Source of the DNA: Bacteroides sp.
GTDB taxonomy: Bacteria > Bacteroidota > Bacteroidia > Bacteroidales > Muribaculaceae
Assembly: GCA_014801815.1 (NCBI GenBank)
Contig: JAAVDM010000026.1
Location: forward strand, 16,059-80,058
Length of the DNA: 64,000 nucleotides
Reading direction: 5' to 3'
This document shows, piece after piece, positions 1 through 9,973 of this stretch (its first letter is position 1; every line of letters starts with the position of its first letter). The notes below the pieces were generated by a model that worked only from the letters and a program-made list of their open reading frames with translations, made no database searches and was not told where the DNA came from. The position numbers and the translations under genes are program-made.

Positions 1-1113
1 ATCGGACTCGGGTAACAGACGCAAGGCACGGAGGGCATCTGCCGCAACTTCCAGTTTTTTGTGGTCAAAAGAATGAATCTGACTGTAAGGCCATGCGGGA
101 GCCTTTTCCGATAGGTATGGAGTGAGAAAATCAAGTGCCGTGAATATTCTCTCTTGTGCTTCAGCCGGAATGAGATGTGACATGCCGGCCTTACGGGCCA
201 TCTGAAGTATATCGAGGAAATGAGCTACATTATATTCCGAATAGCCGTAGGCGAGTGTACGAGAGAGTTCGTGAGGCTGGCTACCGTCAGGATTTATCTG
301 AGGATAAATCCGTCTGTCAGCCATATCGGTAATAATTTTTTCAGCCTCTTTTGTGTCACCGGCATAGAGTAGGAAGGCGAGTAACTGAGCATCGTAAGCT
401 ACTGAATGATTATTGGCTTGTGCCGCTTCCTCTTTACCCTGCGGAGAATTTATTATCCATCGGCAAAGTTGACCGAACCATTTCTTCAGTTCACGGGAAT
501 CCTTAGATGTGAAACTCTTCGAGCCTTCCAGAAGGGCTATGCCGTCAAGCATTTCGACAAATGAATAACCGTCCAGAATACCGTAGCAACGGCCTTTGCC
601 TCCGTTATGTCCCGGTATCATCTGTGCATACTCCATATCAGGAAGCATACGGGTATCTTTATCCAGAAACCATGTCCTTATAAGTTGGGTGGCTTTTGCG
701 GCATAGCGTTCGTCATCTGTGAAGTAATATGCAAGTGCCAGCGTCGTGATACGGTCGGCTGTAAGTCCGAGCGCCTCGCGGTCAAGCTGACGTATCTCCG
801 GGTTTGATAATCCGTCGCGGTTGATGTAAGGTAGTCCGTCAGGTTTAGTCGGGTCAGGCCAGAAATAACGTGCCTGACTCATATAATGGTGTTTATTGCC
901 TGATGCCGGAGTTTTGCTTTTCATCATCACCGAGAGTGGCGCAACGTTAAGCAGTGAGTCGGCATCGGCTATAAGTGCTTTCAGAGCGGAATTATAGAAA
1001 GGACGGTCAAGGGAATTTTTCACCTGTTCAAGGTGCGTGCGGTTCCACAGATTCTGTCCTACCACTGTCACGACACATAACAGCATCGAAGCCATTATCA
1101 TTATTCTCTTCAT
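1..1113 (-). CDS. Alginate-lyase superfamily polysaccharide lyase (PL38/PL5-like), partial, C-terminus outside window
   Basis: This frame is open from the ATG at 1113 to the window edge (371 codons) and is missing from the ORF track because no stop lies in the window. The N-terminus MKRIMIMASMLLCVVTVVGQ is a signal peptide, so the product is exported. The mature part resembles the (alpha/alpha) toroid alginate-lyase fold (PF05426): RYFWPDPTKPDGLPYINRDG near residues 82-101, a MEYAQMIPG segment near 160, and an NNH motif near 234-236, where family members carry catalytic Asn/His. Families with this fold cleave uronate polymers such as alginate or glucuronan; which one applies here cannot be read from sequence. 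It starts 2 bp after the GH2 stop, so the three genes 5494-1 form one operon. Fold assignment is fairly sure, substrate is not. Confidence 0.75.
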   Translation of the reverse strand, partial: MKRIMIMASMLLCVVTVVGQNLWNRTHLEQVKNSLDRPFYNSALKALIADADSLLNVAPLSVMMKSKTPASGNKHHYMSQARYFWPDPTKPDGLPYINRDGLSNPEIRQLDREALGLTADRITTLALAYYFTDDERYAAKATQLIRTWFLDKDTRMLPDMEYAQMIPGHNGGKGRCYGILDGYSFVEMLDGIALLEGSKSFTSKDSRELKKWFGQLCRWIINSPQGKEEAAQANNHSVAYDAQLLAFLLYAGDTKEAEKIITDMADRRIYPQINPDGSQPHELSRTLAYGYSEYNVAHFLDILQMARKAGMSHLIPAEAQERIFTALDFLTPYLSEKAPAWPYSQIHSFDHKKLEVAADALRALRLLPESD

Positions 1114-1115
1114 AA

Positions 1116-3701
1116 TCAAAGACGACGTATTTTAATGGTATTAAGGAAAACATCACCCTTTTCGGGAATAAAGTCCAGTTGCAGCACTCCGTTTTCAGAA
1201 CGGAGTATATAACGTTTCTTTACAGCAAAGTATGTTCCGGCTACTGAGGCGGGAGAGAAATCTGATTCAATTATCTCACCGTTGGCCGAGATATCGAATC
1301 TGTTTTCATTTCCGTTGCCTGTTGGTCGGTCGGCTCCCAGTGCGTAGGCCAGAGTCTCTTTTTTACCGAATGGGTCGGCAAATCCCAATTCAACTTCATA
1401 CTCACCGTCAGGAAGGTCGAAACGATAAGAGGAAATATTGCGGCGTAAGGTCTGATAGAGAGGATTGTCGGCAGTACCTGCGATTTCTCCGGTGGTAGAA
1501 TGTTCCGTCCCTCCGATATAGCCCCAGCCGCCTTCCGAGTAAGGACGGTCAGGCAGCCATGTAAAACCGCTTTCGTCTGACCGGAACCAGCAGTGACTAC
1601 CTACATTGACACCGAATTCCGGAAAGTCGTTTGTCAGCGAACCCGGTATGAACTCCATATTTACTGTAGCCACATCACGGTTGCCTTTGTTGTCGACAGC
1701 TTCAAGTATATTGTTTCCATGACTGAAAGGGACATTGAAAACAGCGATACAATTATTGACAGGTACGGAATTTATCTGTTTACCGTTTATGTTCAGGGAT
1801 ATATTTTCTGCATTAGTGTAAACCTTGACCGGAATTACTGTCATAGCGGAGTCAGATACCGCCACACGCTGAGGCCAGTCTCGGACAGCTATGTGTATTA
1901 CCGGTTCATCTTTTATCCAGCGTGCTTGCAGATAGTAGTACACATCTTTAGGATTGCGGTAAGCGTCTACGATACCTTTATTGTTGATACGAGGCATTGA
2001 TTCTTCGCGTAACGCCGAACTGAAATCAATAAAGTTCCAGTATGTACCACCGGCTACAAACGTACTGTCTTCGATCACCGGAATATAGTGTTCCAGATAA
2101 TTCTGCTGATATTCCATGCTGAAATCGAACGGTTCGGGAGTCAGCGAGTGTATCCGTCTGTCAGAACCTGCGCCGTATTCACTCACCAGCAACGGACGTT
2201 CGGGATGCTCGCGGTGCTGCCGCGAGAGGAAACGTTCAAATTCAGTCATGTCGCCGCCATACCAACCCTGATACAGATTCCAGCCTGACAAATCGGTTAT
2301 CGCACTAAGTCCGGCATCGTGATAACTGTCACTGCCGTGATATGCCATAGTCGACAGGCGGTAAGGGTCTTCCTCATGTAACACCTTTTCAAGTCTCTGT
2401 GCCAACTGTCGTGTCCGCTCAAGTGCCGCTTCATACTCAGGGGTACCTTTTTTGTGATTACGGTCTGTTTTCAGCAGAATCTCGTTCATATATCCCCACA
2501 TCACTACCGCAGGGTGATTGAAATCACGGTGTATCATCTCCCGGAGGTTTTGTTCGGCAGTAGCGGCATATTCTTCATTGTCAGGTACAAAATCAATGAC
2601 CGGAATTTCTTCCCATGCCAACAGCCCCAGACGGTCACACATTTCAAGCACAGCTTCGTCCTGCGGATAATGGGATATTCGGATGAAATTAGCTCCCATG
2701 TCCTTTATCATCTGCATGTCACGTCGGTGCATTTCGTCTGAGATAGCCGGTCCTATGGGTTTCTGGTCCTGATGACGGCACACACCGCGTAGTTTATAGG
2801 GTTGACCGTTAAGTATGAAACCTTTGTCGGCATCAAGTGAAAACCATCGGAAGCCTGTGTAGGAAGTAAGGCGGTCCGTTTCTTTTCCGTTACGGTCACT
2901 GAGCAGAATTTCAGTTTTATATAGTTCCGGATTCTCGGGACTCCACAGCCGGGGATTGTGTACAGTCCCGAAGCTGATTTTCTCCACAAGCGCCTTACCC
3001 GGTCTTACGTTGACTTTGCGGCTGACAGTATCAAGCAGTTTACCATCAGGATCGTATAGACGTGCGGTAAGAGTAAGATGTTCCGAAGTGTCAGGTAAAT
3101 CGTTCAGTATTGTAGTCTGCAATGAAATGTCTGCTTTGTCAGCCGATACATTATCGGTTACTATTTTCAGACCTTCGCCTTCGCTGACTGAAAAGTGAAC
3201 TGACGGAATATCGAGCAGATGTACATCACGGTATATACCTCCGAAAAAGGTAAAATCACCTGATACCGGAGGTGTTGACTCAGCGATATTATCAACTTCA
3301 ACACGGATAACATTATCGTTGTTTCGGTTGAGGTAAGGTGTTATGTCGAAAGTGGCCGGTGTGTAGCCTCCTTTATGAGAACCGACTGTAGTTCCGTTGA
3401 CAGAAAGCCGCAGGTCTTTCGACACTCCTTCAAACCGTATGATGTAACGGCGTGTGCTGTCACTGAAATCTGTTGTCAGCCGTTTTTCATACACCCCCGT
3501 GCCACGAAGATAGTCTTTAACACGGTAGGCATCTGAATTCCATGAATGAGGTATGCTGACTGCTTCAGTATTTTCGCTATTTGGTGCCTGAAACAGCCAG
3601 CCGTCGTTAAGAGTTGTGATGTGCCTTCTTCCTGCAACGTCAGTCGTTGCAGGAAGAGCAATCACTGAGGCGAGCAAAAACTGAAGAATCCTGTGCCTCA
3701 T
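1116..3701 (-). CDS. GH2 family exo-glycosidase with C-terminal malectin-like domain
   Basis: An 861-residue periplasmic or surface glycoside hydrolase of family 2 (beta-galactosidase/beta-glucuronidase type). A signal peptide covers about residues 1-24, then a jelly-roll sugar-binding domain (about 30-190), an Ig-like sandwich (about 195-300) and a TIM barrel (about 300-600). The proposed acid/base Glu407 lies in MWGYMNE and the nucleophile Glu508 in LLVSEYGAGSD, so the active site looks intact. After an Ig-like linker, residues about 700-861 resemble a malectin/CBM57-type carbohydrate-binding domain. The start codon overlaps the stop of the upstream beta-helix gene by 4 bp and the lyase follows after 2 bp, so the three are likely translated together on one glycan. 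Beta-galactosidase versus beta-glucuronidase activity cannot be decided; the lyase neighbour would favour a uronic-acid sugar. Confidence 0.88.
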   Translation of the reverse strand: MRHRILQFLLASVIALPATTDVAGRRHITTLNDGWLFQAPNSENTEAVSIPHSWNSDAYRVKDYLRGTGVYEKRLTTDFSDSTRRYIIRFEGVSKDLRLSVNGTTVGSHKGGYTPATFDITPYLNRNNDNVIRVEVDNIAESTPPVSGDFTFFGGIYRDVHLLDIPSVHFSVSEGEGLKIVTDNVSADKADISLQTTILNDLPDTSEHLTLTARLYDPDGKLLDTVSRKVNVRPGKALVEKISFGTVHNPRLWSPENPELYKTEILLSDRNGKETDRLTSYTGFRWFSLDADKGFILNGQPYKLRGVCRHQDQKPIGPAISDEMHRRDMQMIKDMGANFIRISHYPQDEAVLEMCDRLGLLAWEEIPVIDFVPDNEEYAATAEQNLREMIHRDFNHPAVVMWGYMNEILLKTDRNHKKGTPEYEAALERTRQLAQRLEKVLHEEDPYRLSTMAYHGSDSYHDAGLSAITDLSGWNLYQGWYGGDMTEFERFLSRQHREHPERPLLVSEYGAGSDRRIHSLTPEPFDFSMEYQQNYLEHYIPVIEDSTFVAGGTYWNFIDFSSALREESMPRINNKGIVDAYRNPKDVYYYLQARWIKDEPVIHIAVRDWPQRVAVSDSAMTVIPVKVYTNAENISLNINGKQINSVPVNNCIAVFNVPFSHGNNILEAVDNKGNRDVATVNMEFIPGSLTNDFPEFGVNVGSHCWFRSDESGFTWLPDRPYSEGGWGYIGGTEHSTTGEIAGTADNPLYQTLRRNISSYRFDLPDGEYEVELGFADPFGKKETLAYALGADRPTGNGNENRFDISANGEIIESDFSPASVAGTYFAVKKRYILRSENGVLQLDFIPEKGDVFLNTIKIRRL

Positions 3702-5494
3702 TTCTTTTCCCGGTAACTGTTGACACGTATGAGATTATCGCGGAAAGTGTCATAGGTACTTTTGCCCAGACCGTTGATTACATAACCGAATCCGCGTTTA
3801 CCACCGTTGGAAAGCGAGTTATTACATACGTGATATACTTCAACACCGGGTGTGTCGGGGACTTCGACTGAATTTTCAATCATTATCTCGTTTACCAGTA
3901 CGTCATATATACCGAGAGCACAGGCATAATGGTTGCTGACATTATCTGCAACTTTATAGGCGGCATATCCGTTACGAGTCCCGTTTTCGCTCATATAGTA
4001 CTCCTGTCCCGGGGCATCGTAGGGAGTTTCGCACTGATAGAAATACATACGTCCGTCCTCACCGTTCCATAGAGTCTGGTATTCCTGGAAATGTTCATTG
4101 AACAGTCCGTATACAGTCACACGATCACCGTTTACAACAAGACCGTTAGGTGCTGTATTTACATTCCAGCCCACACTGCCTCGAACACCATGATCGGCAC
4201 GCCATATCCAGAAATGATCGCCTATAACATCATTTGAATTTATTTCTATCGCACGGTCCACATGTACAGGATCCGGCCGGAACCCTCCTATACGGAAGAA
4301 AAGGTCGGAGAGCATTACAGGACGCTCGCTGTGACGGACGGAAGATTTGCCCTCACCTACTTTTACGAGAGTGTCCGAACTGTAATGAGCATCAAAAAGT
4401 AATGAGGCCACTGATACATCATCTATATCGTCAATAACTATCGCACCTTGTCTGTTCCCTTCACCCGGAATCAAAGTGGCCCAGCCCAGTCCAAGTACTA
4501 CTGTTCCCGGCCGGGTGATATGCAATGGCTCATTAAGTGTGTACATTCCCGGAGTAATCAGCAGATGTTTACCTTCGCTCAAAGCCCGGTTCATATCCTC
4601 GGCGGTATGACCCGGTTTCACAATCATGAAGTTATCCTCAACATCTATAAATTCTCCTGCACCGGGATCTGTCTCCGAATAGGAAACACCGTGACTGTCA
4701 TAGCGCAGAGCCGGGCGGAATACTTTGTAACGTCCGTCATTACCGATACATAGAAAGGGTTTCTCCCTTACCACAGGTGTGGTAGGTATAAAAGTTACGT
4801 TGCCGCCCTTATCCCAGTTATCAGTATAGGAAGCTTTGTCAGCCTCCTCACCGAGTTCAACACCCTGAAAGCAATAATTGTATTTCTCTTCGCGGAAATC
4901 ACCGCGTCCCTTACGCAGAATAGAATTACGGGTGTACCATTGTTGCTGATGGTCAGAGCCTGCCGGAGCCTCAAATCGGCAGTCGGCTGTAAAACCTCCG
5001 CTTACCCAACCGTTCTCCCACTGATTGCGCATAGTACGTGTGGAATAAACACGGCGCAGAGGAGCGGCCTGTGATACGGCCCATTTGAATGTTTCGGGTT
5101 CGTTATATGTCTCCGGCCCTATCACTGACAGATTTTCAAGCGAACGCCAGAAGGTACATGTACCGTTGCCGTCGCGCAGATGCGGCGGAGTGTGTATGTT
5201 GGATACTTTCACATCGTATGGCGTGGTGCCGAGACCGGCTACATGTACATAGAAAGGTACATTTATCAGTCCTGCCTCCCGGTAGTCGCCCGGTTTGAAA
5301 AGGATGGCATACCTGTCGGAGTCCATCTCTTTGCCGAACAGCCGTGCGTTGACACGGTCTATGGCATTTGTAATCGAATCGACTGGATCATCAGGAGAAA
5401 ATATGATAACTTTCTCACCGAAATCAACTGCTGCAAAAGACATGGGGGCTGCAGCAAGCAGTGAAGATATGAATAATAATGGTCTTGTAAACAT
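3698..5494 (-). CDS. Exported right-handed beta-helix protein (GH55-like twin helix; often labelled 'adenylyl cyclase' or 'coagulation factor 5/8' protein)
   Basis: A 598-residue exported protein with a clear signal peptide (MFTRPLLFISSLLAAAPMSFA). The sequence has the character of a parallel beta-helix: repeated short strand-turn units, a start such as AILFKPGDYREAGLINVPF and a second module from about residue 300 (LLITPGMYTLNEPLHITRPG, then TVVLGLGWATLIPGEG). Two such modules in tandem recall GH55 exo-glucanases and a bacterial family that databases often mislabel as adenylyl cyclase; nothing here looks like a cyclase. It is the first gene of the three-gene unit with GH2 and the lyase, about 145 bp after the GH3 gene and beyond a hairpin. 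I infer a carbohydrate-active role (hydrolase, lyase or binding) but cannot name catalytic residues. Confidence 0.65.
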   Translation of the reverse strand: MFTRPLLFISSLLAAAPMSFAAVDFGEKVIIFSPDDPVDSITNAIDRVNARLFGKEMDSDRYAILFKPGDYREAGLINVPFYVHVAGLGTTPYDVKVSNIHTPPHLRDGNGTCTFWRSLENLSVIGPETYNEPETFKWAVSQAAPLRRVYSTRTMRNQWENGWVSGGFTADCRFEAPAGSDHQQQWYTRNSILRKGRGDFREEKYNYCFQGVELGEEADKASYTDNWDKGGNVTFIPTTPVVREKPFLCIGNDGRYKVFRPALRYDSHGVSYSETDPGAGEFIDVEDNFMIVKPGHTAEDMNRALSEGKHLLITPGMYTLNEPLHITRPGTVVLGLGWATLIPGEGNRQGAIVIDDIDDVSVASLLFDAHYSSDTLVKVGEGKSSVRHSERPVMLSDLFFRIGGFRPDPVHVDRAIEINSNDVIGDHFWIWRADHGVRGSVGWNVNTAPNGLVVNGDRVTVYGLFNEHFQEYQTLWNGEDGRMYFYQCETPYDAPGQEYYMSENGTRNGYAAYKVADNVSNHYACALGIYDVLVNEIMIENSVEVPDTPGVEVYHVCNNSLSNGGKRGFGYVINGLGKSTYDTFRDNLIRVNSYREKK

Positions 5495-5522
5495 TTTGAA
5501 ATTCCGGAATTTAGTGAAGGAA

Positions 5523-5552
5523 TCCGGGCTATCCCTCAGCGGACAGCCCGGA
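5523..5552 (-). terminator. Hairpin between GH3 and the beta-helix gene
   Basis: TCCGGGCT at 5523-5530 pairs with AGCCCGGA at 5545-5552, with three more inner pairs (TCC/GGA). It lies 88 bp past the GH3 stop and 29 bp before the next start on the minus strand. No long U run follows. It could end or attenuate the SusCD transcript, making the distal three genes a separate or reduced unit. Confidence 0.5.
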
Positions 5553-5639
5553 CTGAAGTTAACCTGTTTCTAATTATGACAACCAGCTTGGTGTATGTTA
5601 AACCAACCAATATTTTAAACTGTAGAAACTTATAAAGGG

Positions 5640-7901
5640 TCATTCGGCTCTGAAAGTAGCTTTTGAACGTATGTCGCCTGCCGAAGCACCGACGAGTATC
5701 TCAAAGTCACCGGGTTCCATGACCCATTCATGCCTATCGGCATCGAAGTAACTGAAGGCATCGCGTCCGAGTTTAAAAGTGACCTGTTCAGTCTGACCCG
5801 GTTCGAGTTCCACCTTTGAAAAACCTTTGAGTTCTTTCACAGGACGCTCCACACTCGACTTTATGTCACGTACATAGAGCTGTATAATTTCCTTACCTTT
5901 TCTGTCGCCGGTATTTGTGACCGGTACTGTAACCTCAATAGCGGAGGCGTCTTTCTTCATGACTTTCGGTACAAACACGTCGCCATACGCGAAATCAGTA
6001 TAGCTAAGTCCGTGTCCGAAGGGGAAAGTAGGACGCAGCTTATTCTTGTCAGTAAACCGATAGCCGACAAATATACCTTCGTTGTAGGGCATATCCATGA
6101 CTTCGTTGCCGAGATTGTCGATACTCGGATGTCCCGGATATTCTCCCATCTTATGTGCTCCAACCTGATCGAGTGAGGCGTAATATGTATAAGGCAGCTT
6201 ACCACTCGGATTAGTGTCACCGCTTATGACAGAGGCGAGAGCATTGCCGGTCTCGTTACCGAGATACCATGCCTGTATTATACCGGGCACTTTATTGGCC
6301 CAGGGCATAGCCACACCGGTACCGCTGATGTTCACAACCACCATGTTAGGGTTAGCCTCACGCAATGCACTTATGAGGGCGTCCTGTCCGTATGGCAGTT
6401 CCATGGAGTAACGGTCGCTGTCCTCGGCGTCCTGATGGTCGCTTTTGTTCAGACCTCCGATAAAAATCACCATATCTGCTTCACGGGCCGCTTTGACAGC
6501 CTCGGCACGCAGTTCTTCGGGAGTGCGCGAGTCGGCAAGATTCTGACCTGTCACCACACCGTTGTAAGAAGTGGTCGTGTCACCGACATAACCTCTTGAG
6601 TAGGTGATTTCAATGTCCTTGCCGAAACGGTTGCGCAGGCCTTCGAGCGGTGTTATCTCGTATGCGGCTTTCAGTGAGGAACTGCCACCGCCTACGGTCA
6701 TCATTTTTATGGCATTTTCGCCTACGACAGCTATTTTCTTTACCTTAGAAGCATCGACGGGAAGAATGTTGTTCTCATTGCGCAGAAGCACTATACCCTC
6801 TTCACCGATTTCACGGCAAGCCTGTTTATGCTCATCGCTTACCATAGAACCCCAAGGACGCTGACGGTTCATCGCTGTACGGAAAGTCAGACGCAACACA
6901 CGTCTTACCTTATCGTCAAGCTCGTCTTCCGAGTACCGACCACTGCGTATTCCTTCAAGGTATGGAGTAGCGAGCCAATAATTATCGTAGGCGTTGCTGC
7001 GGCCATTGGTCAGACCGTTTGTCCAGCTGCCGAATTCCATATCGAGACCGCCTTTTACAGCGCTCTCAGTGTCATGCACGGCACCCCAGTCGGAGATAAC
7101 CGCGCCATCCCAGTTCCATTCACCTTTCAGAATATCATTCATGAGAATAGGGTTGTAACTGGCATGTTCACCACGGAAGAGGTTATAACCACCCATGAAA
7201 CTCCATGCCTCACCTTCAGTGGCAGCTGCCTTAAAACTGGGCAGGTATATCTCATAAAGCGTGCGGTCATCTACTATCGGGTTAGATGTGTGGCGGTTTA
7301 TCTCATTATTGTTAAGTGCGAAGTGTTTCACACAAGCCGCCACACCGTTTGACTGAACTCCCTTCACGTAAGGTACTGCCATACGAGCTATCAGATAGGG
7401 GTCTTCTCCCATATACTCGAAGTTGCGACCGTTGAGCGGAGTACGGTAGACGTTTATGCCGGGGCCGAGCAGGACACTTTTGTTACGGAAACGAGCCTCT
7501 TCACCAATGCTTTTTCCATACAGGTAAGCCATTTCCGGATTCCATGTGGCTGCAAGTGCCGTTAGCGATGGAAAGGCGGTACATGAGTCGTTGGTCCACT
7601 GAGCCTGTTCCCATTCGTCCCAGAGTACTTCGGGACGTACACCCATAGGGCCGTCCGTACACCATAGTTCCGGAATACCGAGACGCGGAACTCCCGGAGC
7701 ACTGAATTTGGACTGTGCGTGTATGATACCTATTTTCTCTTCGAGTGTCATACGCGAGAGAGCGTCTTCGATACGCTCCTCGATATTCTTCTCATCATTG
7801 AGATAAACGGGTACCGCCGCCGGAAGGGGGAGGGGAGCCATAGCCCCCGTAAGAGCTATGGCTATGAATCCACCTTTGTATAGCAATGAAATGAATTTCA
7901 T
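5640..7901 (-). CDS. GH3 beta-glucosidase (BglX-like)
   Basis: A 753-residue exported glycoside hydrolase of family 3, predicted to release glucose from the non-reducing end of beta-gluco-oligosaccharides in the periplasm. A signal sequence covers about residues 1-29. The N-terminal TIM barrel follows, with FEYMGEDPYLIA near 161-172 and KHFALNNNE near 192-200. The nucleophile Asp271 sits in VISDWGAVHD. The alpha/beta sandwich (about 365-590) and a C-terminal fibronectin-III-like domain (about 640-750) complete the usual architecture and length. Its start overlaps the stop of the glycan-binding lipoprotein by 4 bp (ATGA), so it is translationally coupled to the SusCD operon. In loci with GH30 it finishes the breakdown of imported oligosaccharides. 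Confidence 0.93.
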   Translation of the reverse strand: MKFISLLYKGGFIAIALTGAMAPLPLPAAVPVYLNDEKNIEERIEDALSRMTLEEKIGIIHAQSKFSAPGVPRLGIPELWCTDGPMGVRPEVLWDEWEQAQWTNDSCTAFPSLTALAATWNPEMAYLYGKSIGEEARFRNKSVLLGPGINVYRTPLNGRNFEYMGEDPYLIARMAVPYVKGVQSNGVAACVKHFALNNNEINRHTSNPIVDDRTLYEIYLPSFKAAATEGEAWSFMGGYNLFRGEHASYNPILMNDILKGEWNWDGAVISDWGAVHDTESAVKGGLDMEFGSWTNGLTNGRSNAYDNYWLATPYLEGIRSGRYSEDELDDKVRRVLRLTFRTAMNRQRPWGSMVSDEHKQACREIGEEGIVLLRNENNILPVDASKVKKIAVVGENAIKMMTVGGGSSSLKAAYEITPLEGLRNRFGKDIEITYSRGYVGDTTTSYNGVVTGQNLADSRTPEELRAEAVKAAREADMVIFIGGLNKSDHQDAEDSDRYSMELPYGQDALISALREANPNMVVVNISGTGVAMPWANKVPGIIQAWYLGNETGNALASVISGDTNPSGKLPYTYYASLDQVGAHKMGEYPGHPSIDNLGNEVMDMPYNEGIFVGYRFTDKNKLRPTFPFGHGLSYTDFAYGDVFVPKVMKKDASAIEVTVPVTNTGDRKGKEIIQLYVRDIKSSVERPVKELKGFSKVELEPGQTEQVTFKLGRDAFSYFDADRHEWVMEPGDFEILVGASAGDIRSKATFRAE

Positions 7902-9931
7902 AATTTAACCATGTTTATGGTACCGGCTGAAACACCCTCTGACAGGTCAATGGTGATACGGTATGTCTCACCGGTCTCAAGTGTCACACCGTCTGCAAGG
8001 TTGAAATTGCCGTCACCTTTAATGAAGTCGGAAGCCGTACCTATGAGCTTCAGTGCGCTGTCACCCGAGAATTCACCTCCCCAACCGTTCTGGTGGAAGA
8101 ACTTGAAGTCAAGATAGTCAACACGGAATCTGTCACCTACAAGCGAACCGTTCTCAGGGCCTGCCACACCGGTAAACTGATAGATTTTCGGTGCTATCTC
8201 AGCCAGACAGTAAGCCTGTCCCGGGTTCCAGCCCGGCTGATTGTTGAGTGAAGGCGAACCGATACCCCAGCCTAATACCCAGATTGCTCCGTTGCCGTCA
8301 GCATCAAGTGTCATATCGTTGCCGTCAGCATCAACACGCTTGGCACTCAATGTCTTTGAATTACGGTTGAGAGTAAATTTATAGTTACCCGATACCGGAC
8401 TAAATGTCAGCATGTTCTTATTTTCGTCATAGCTGAAATAGTCGGGATCTGACCAGAGTTCGCTGAGAGCTGCAAAACCGTCAAATTCTACTTTGGCACC
8501 CTGATTGATTTCAACAGTAGCTTCGTATGAGGCATTGTCGGAAGTCCACATTCTGATACCGTTGACCCAGATGGGTTTTTCCTCGAATTGCTGCTGACCT
8601 TTGTAATCTACCGAGAGAATAGCATCATTGATACCACCCTGCAGGTCGATAGTGAATACATATATACCGCCCTCTTCGAGCTGCTTGCCGTCGGCAAGGA
8701 AGAGGTTACCGTTGTCGTGACCGTTAGTCTCCGTATTTCCTACGAGTACGATGTCACTTGTCGATACGAGAGTCGAAGGCCCAAATTCGCCACCCCAGCC
8801 CATCTGATGGAAGAACTTGAAGTTTATGGCGTTAGTATCAATGGTTTTGCCTCCTACGAAGGTAATCTGATATGTCTTTTCACCTACAGGAGCAAGACAG
8901 AGTGCGTTTTCAGTAGTCCAGCCTACTTTATTGGACGATACTGACGGGAAGCCGATATTGTCACCTATCGCCCATACTGCACCTGTACCGTCGGTCTGGG
9001 TAGTGGCGGGATCATTACCGCTCAGTTTATATACACGGAAATACTGGAATCCGGTATCAGCTATGATGCGGTAACGGCCCTGCTGTGCATTGAAGATAAG
9101 CGAACCGTCTTCATTCTGAATGAAGTAATCGGGGTCAATCCACCAGTCGTCATAATTTGGGAAACCGGCCGGTGTGAGCAAATCACCTTTGGTAAGGTTC
9201 AGATCGATTTTAGAGTGAGTCTCGTCTATGGTTTCCAGACGGTCGCCGTTAATTGTCAGTACTACGAAAGGTGCGCCCTCGAAGGTAGCCGAATTGAATG
9301 AGATAGTATATTTACCTGCTGAGGAATTGGAAAAAGGTATATAACCCTCGGCCCCTACCTTAATGGCACTGTTTTCGTATCCGAATATCAGTTCGTTACC
9401 GTTCTCACCATATTTAGGTGCTATAATTTTGCCTTTTACTTCCTGCGGGAAACGCTGTGTGCAGATGTAGAGGTTTTTCTCCGAACGGTCAAGAGTATAT
9501 TCCGTACCGTCTTCTGCCCTCAGAGTGAGCGAGCGGTAATCGGGATGCGAGATAGGTACATTGAACTCTTCGATTTTCTTTGTGAAGTGAATGTTCTGTA
9601 AAGTCATGCGCAGAGTTGCCGTACCGTCGGGTATATTTGCATAGTAAGGTACAAATATCTTGTCGGTGTAGTCGGCACCGTTCTCCTTGGTGCGTATTAC
9701 TTTCTCACTTACCACTTCCTCCCCGAAGAAAAGTTCAACACGCAGTGTCGAGAGAGCTACATCGGGGTCACTTGCCTTTACAGTGAAGGGTATGCTGTCG
9801 CCGAAGAAAGCGCGGTCGAGAGTGGCATTTATATTCATCTCGGGGTCGCCTGCGAGGTAGTTATCATCGCTGCACGCAGTAAGAATAGCGGCCGATGCGA
9901 ACGCGAGGGGTAATATTCTGTTGTATTTCAT
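7898..9931 (-). CDS. Surface glycan-binding lipoprotein (SusE/F position, DUF5121/DUF5125-like, duplicated module)
   Basis: A 677-residue lipoprotein with lipobox LTAC (Cys20) and an acidic, flexible mature start, as expected for a surface-exposed SusE/F-position binding protein. After an Ig-like N-terminal region and a middle domain come two homologous modules. The clearest shared block is FKFFHQMGWGGEFG in the first (near residue 375) and FKFFHQNGWGGEFS in the second (near 625); both also share a preceding cysteine-containing block (ENALCLAPV and GQAYCLAEI). Aromatic-rich repeated modules fit glycan capture. It lies 42 bp after the GH30 gene and overlaps GH3 by 4 bp. No catalytic motif is visible. 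The DUF names are from memory of family look and should be treated as provisional. Confidence 0.8.
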   Translation of the reverse strand: MKYNRILPLAFASAAILTACSDDNYLAGDPEMNINATLDRAFFGDSIPFTVKASDPDVALSTLRVELFFGEEVVSEKVIRTKENGADYTDKIFVPYYANIPDGTATLRMTLQNIHFTKKIEEFNVPISHPDYRSLTLRAEDGTEYTLDRSEKNLYICTQRFPQEVKGKIIAPKYGENGNELIFGYENSAIKVGAEGYIPFSNSSAGKYTISFNSATFEGAPFVVLTINGDRLETIDETHSKIDLNLTKGDLLTPAGFPNYDDWWIDPDYFIQNEDGSLIFNAQQGRYRIIADTGFQYFRVYKLSGNDPATTQTDGTGAVWAIGDNIGFPSVSSNKVGWTTENALCLAPVGEKTYQITFVGGKTIDTNAINFKFFHQMGWGGEFGPSTLVSTSDIVLVGNTETNGHDNGNLFLADGKQLEEGGIYVFTIDLQGGINDAILSVDYKGQQQFEEKPIWVNGIRMWTSDNASYEATVEINQGAKVEFDGFAALSELWSDPDYFSYDENKNMLTFSPVSGNYKFTLNRNSKTLSAKRVDADGNDMTLDADGNGAIWVLGWGIGSPSLNNQPGWNPGQAYCLAEIAPKIYQFTGVAGPENGSLVGDRFRVDYLDFKFFHQNGWGGEFSGDSALKLIGTASDFIKGDGNFNLADGVTLETGETYRITIDLSEGVSAGTINMVKL

Positions 9932-9973
9932 TTTTGTTTGTCGTTTAAGAGAGATTGACTGTCTGCCTCGGAA

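Noticed and set aside
3698-5494. Adenylyl cyclase function for the beta-helix protein
   Set aside because: Databases often use this name for the family, but the protein is exported and beta-helical and shows no cyclase motif.
6828-7352. 174-aa plus-strand ORF inside the GH3 gene
   Set aside because: Shadow of the GH3 coding sequence; no start context, domain or independent support.
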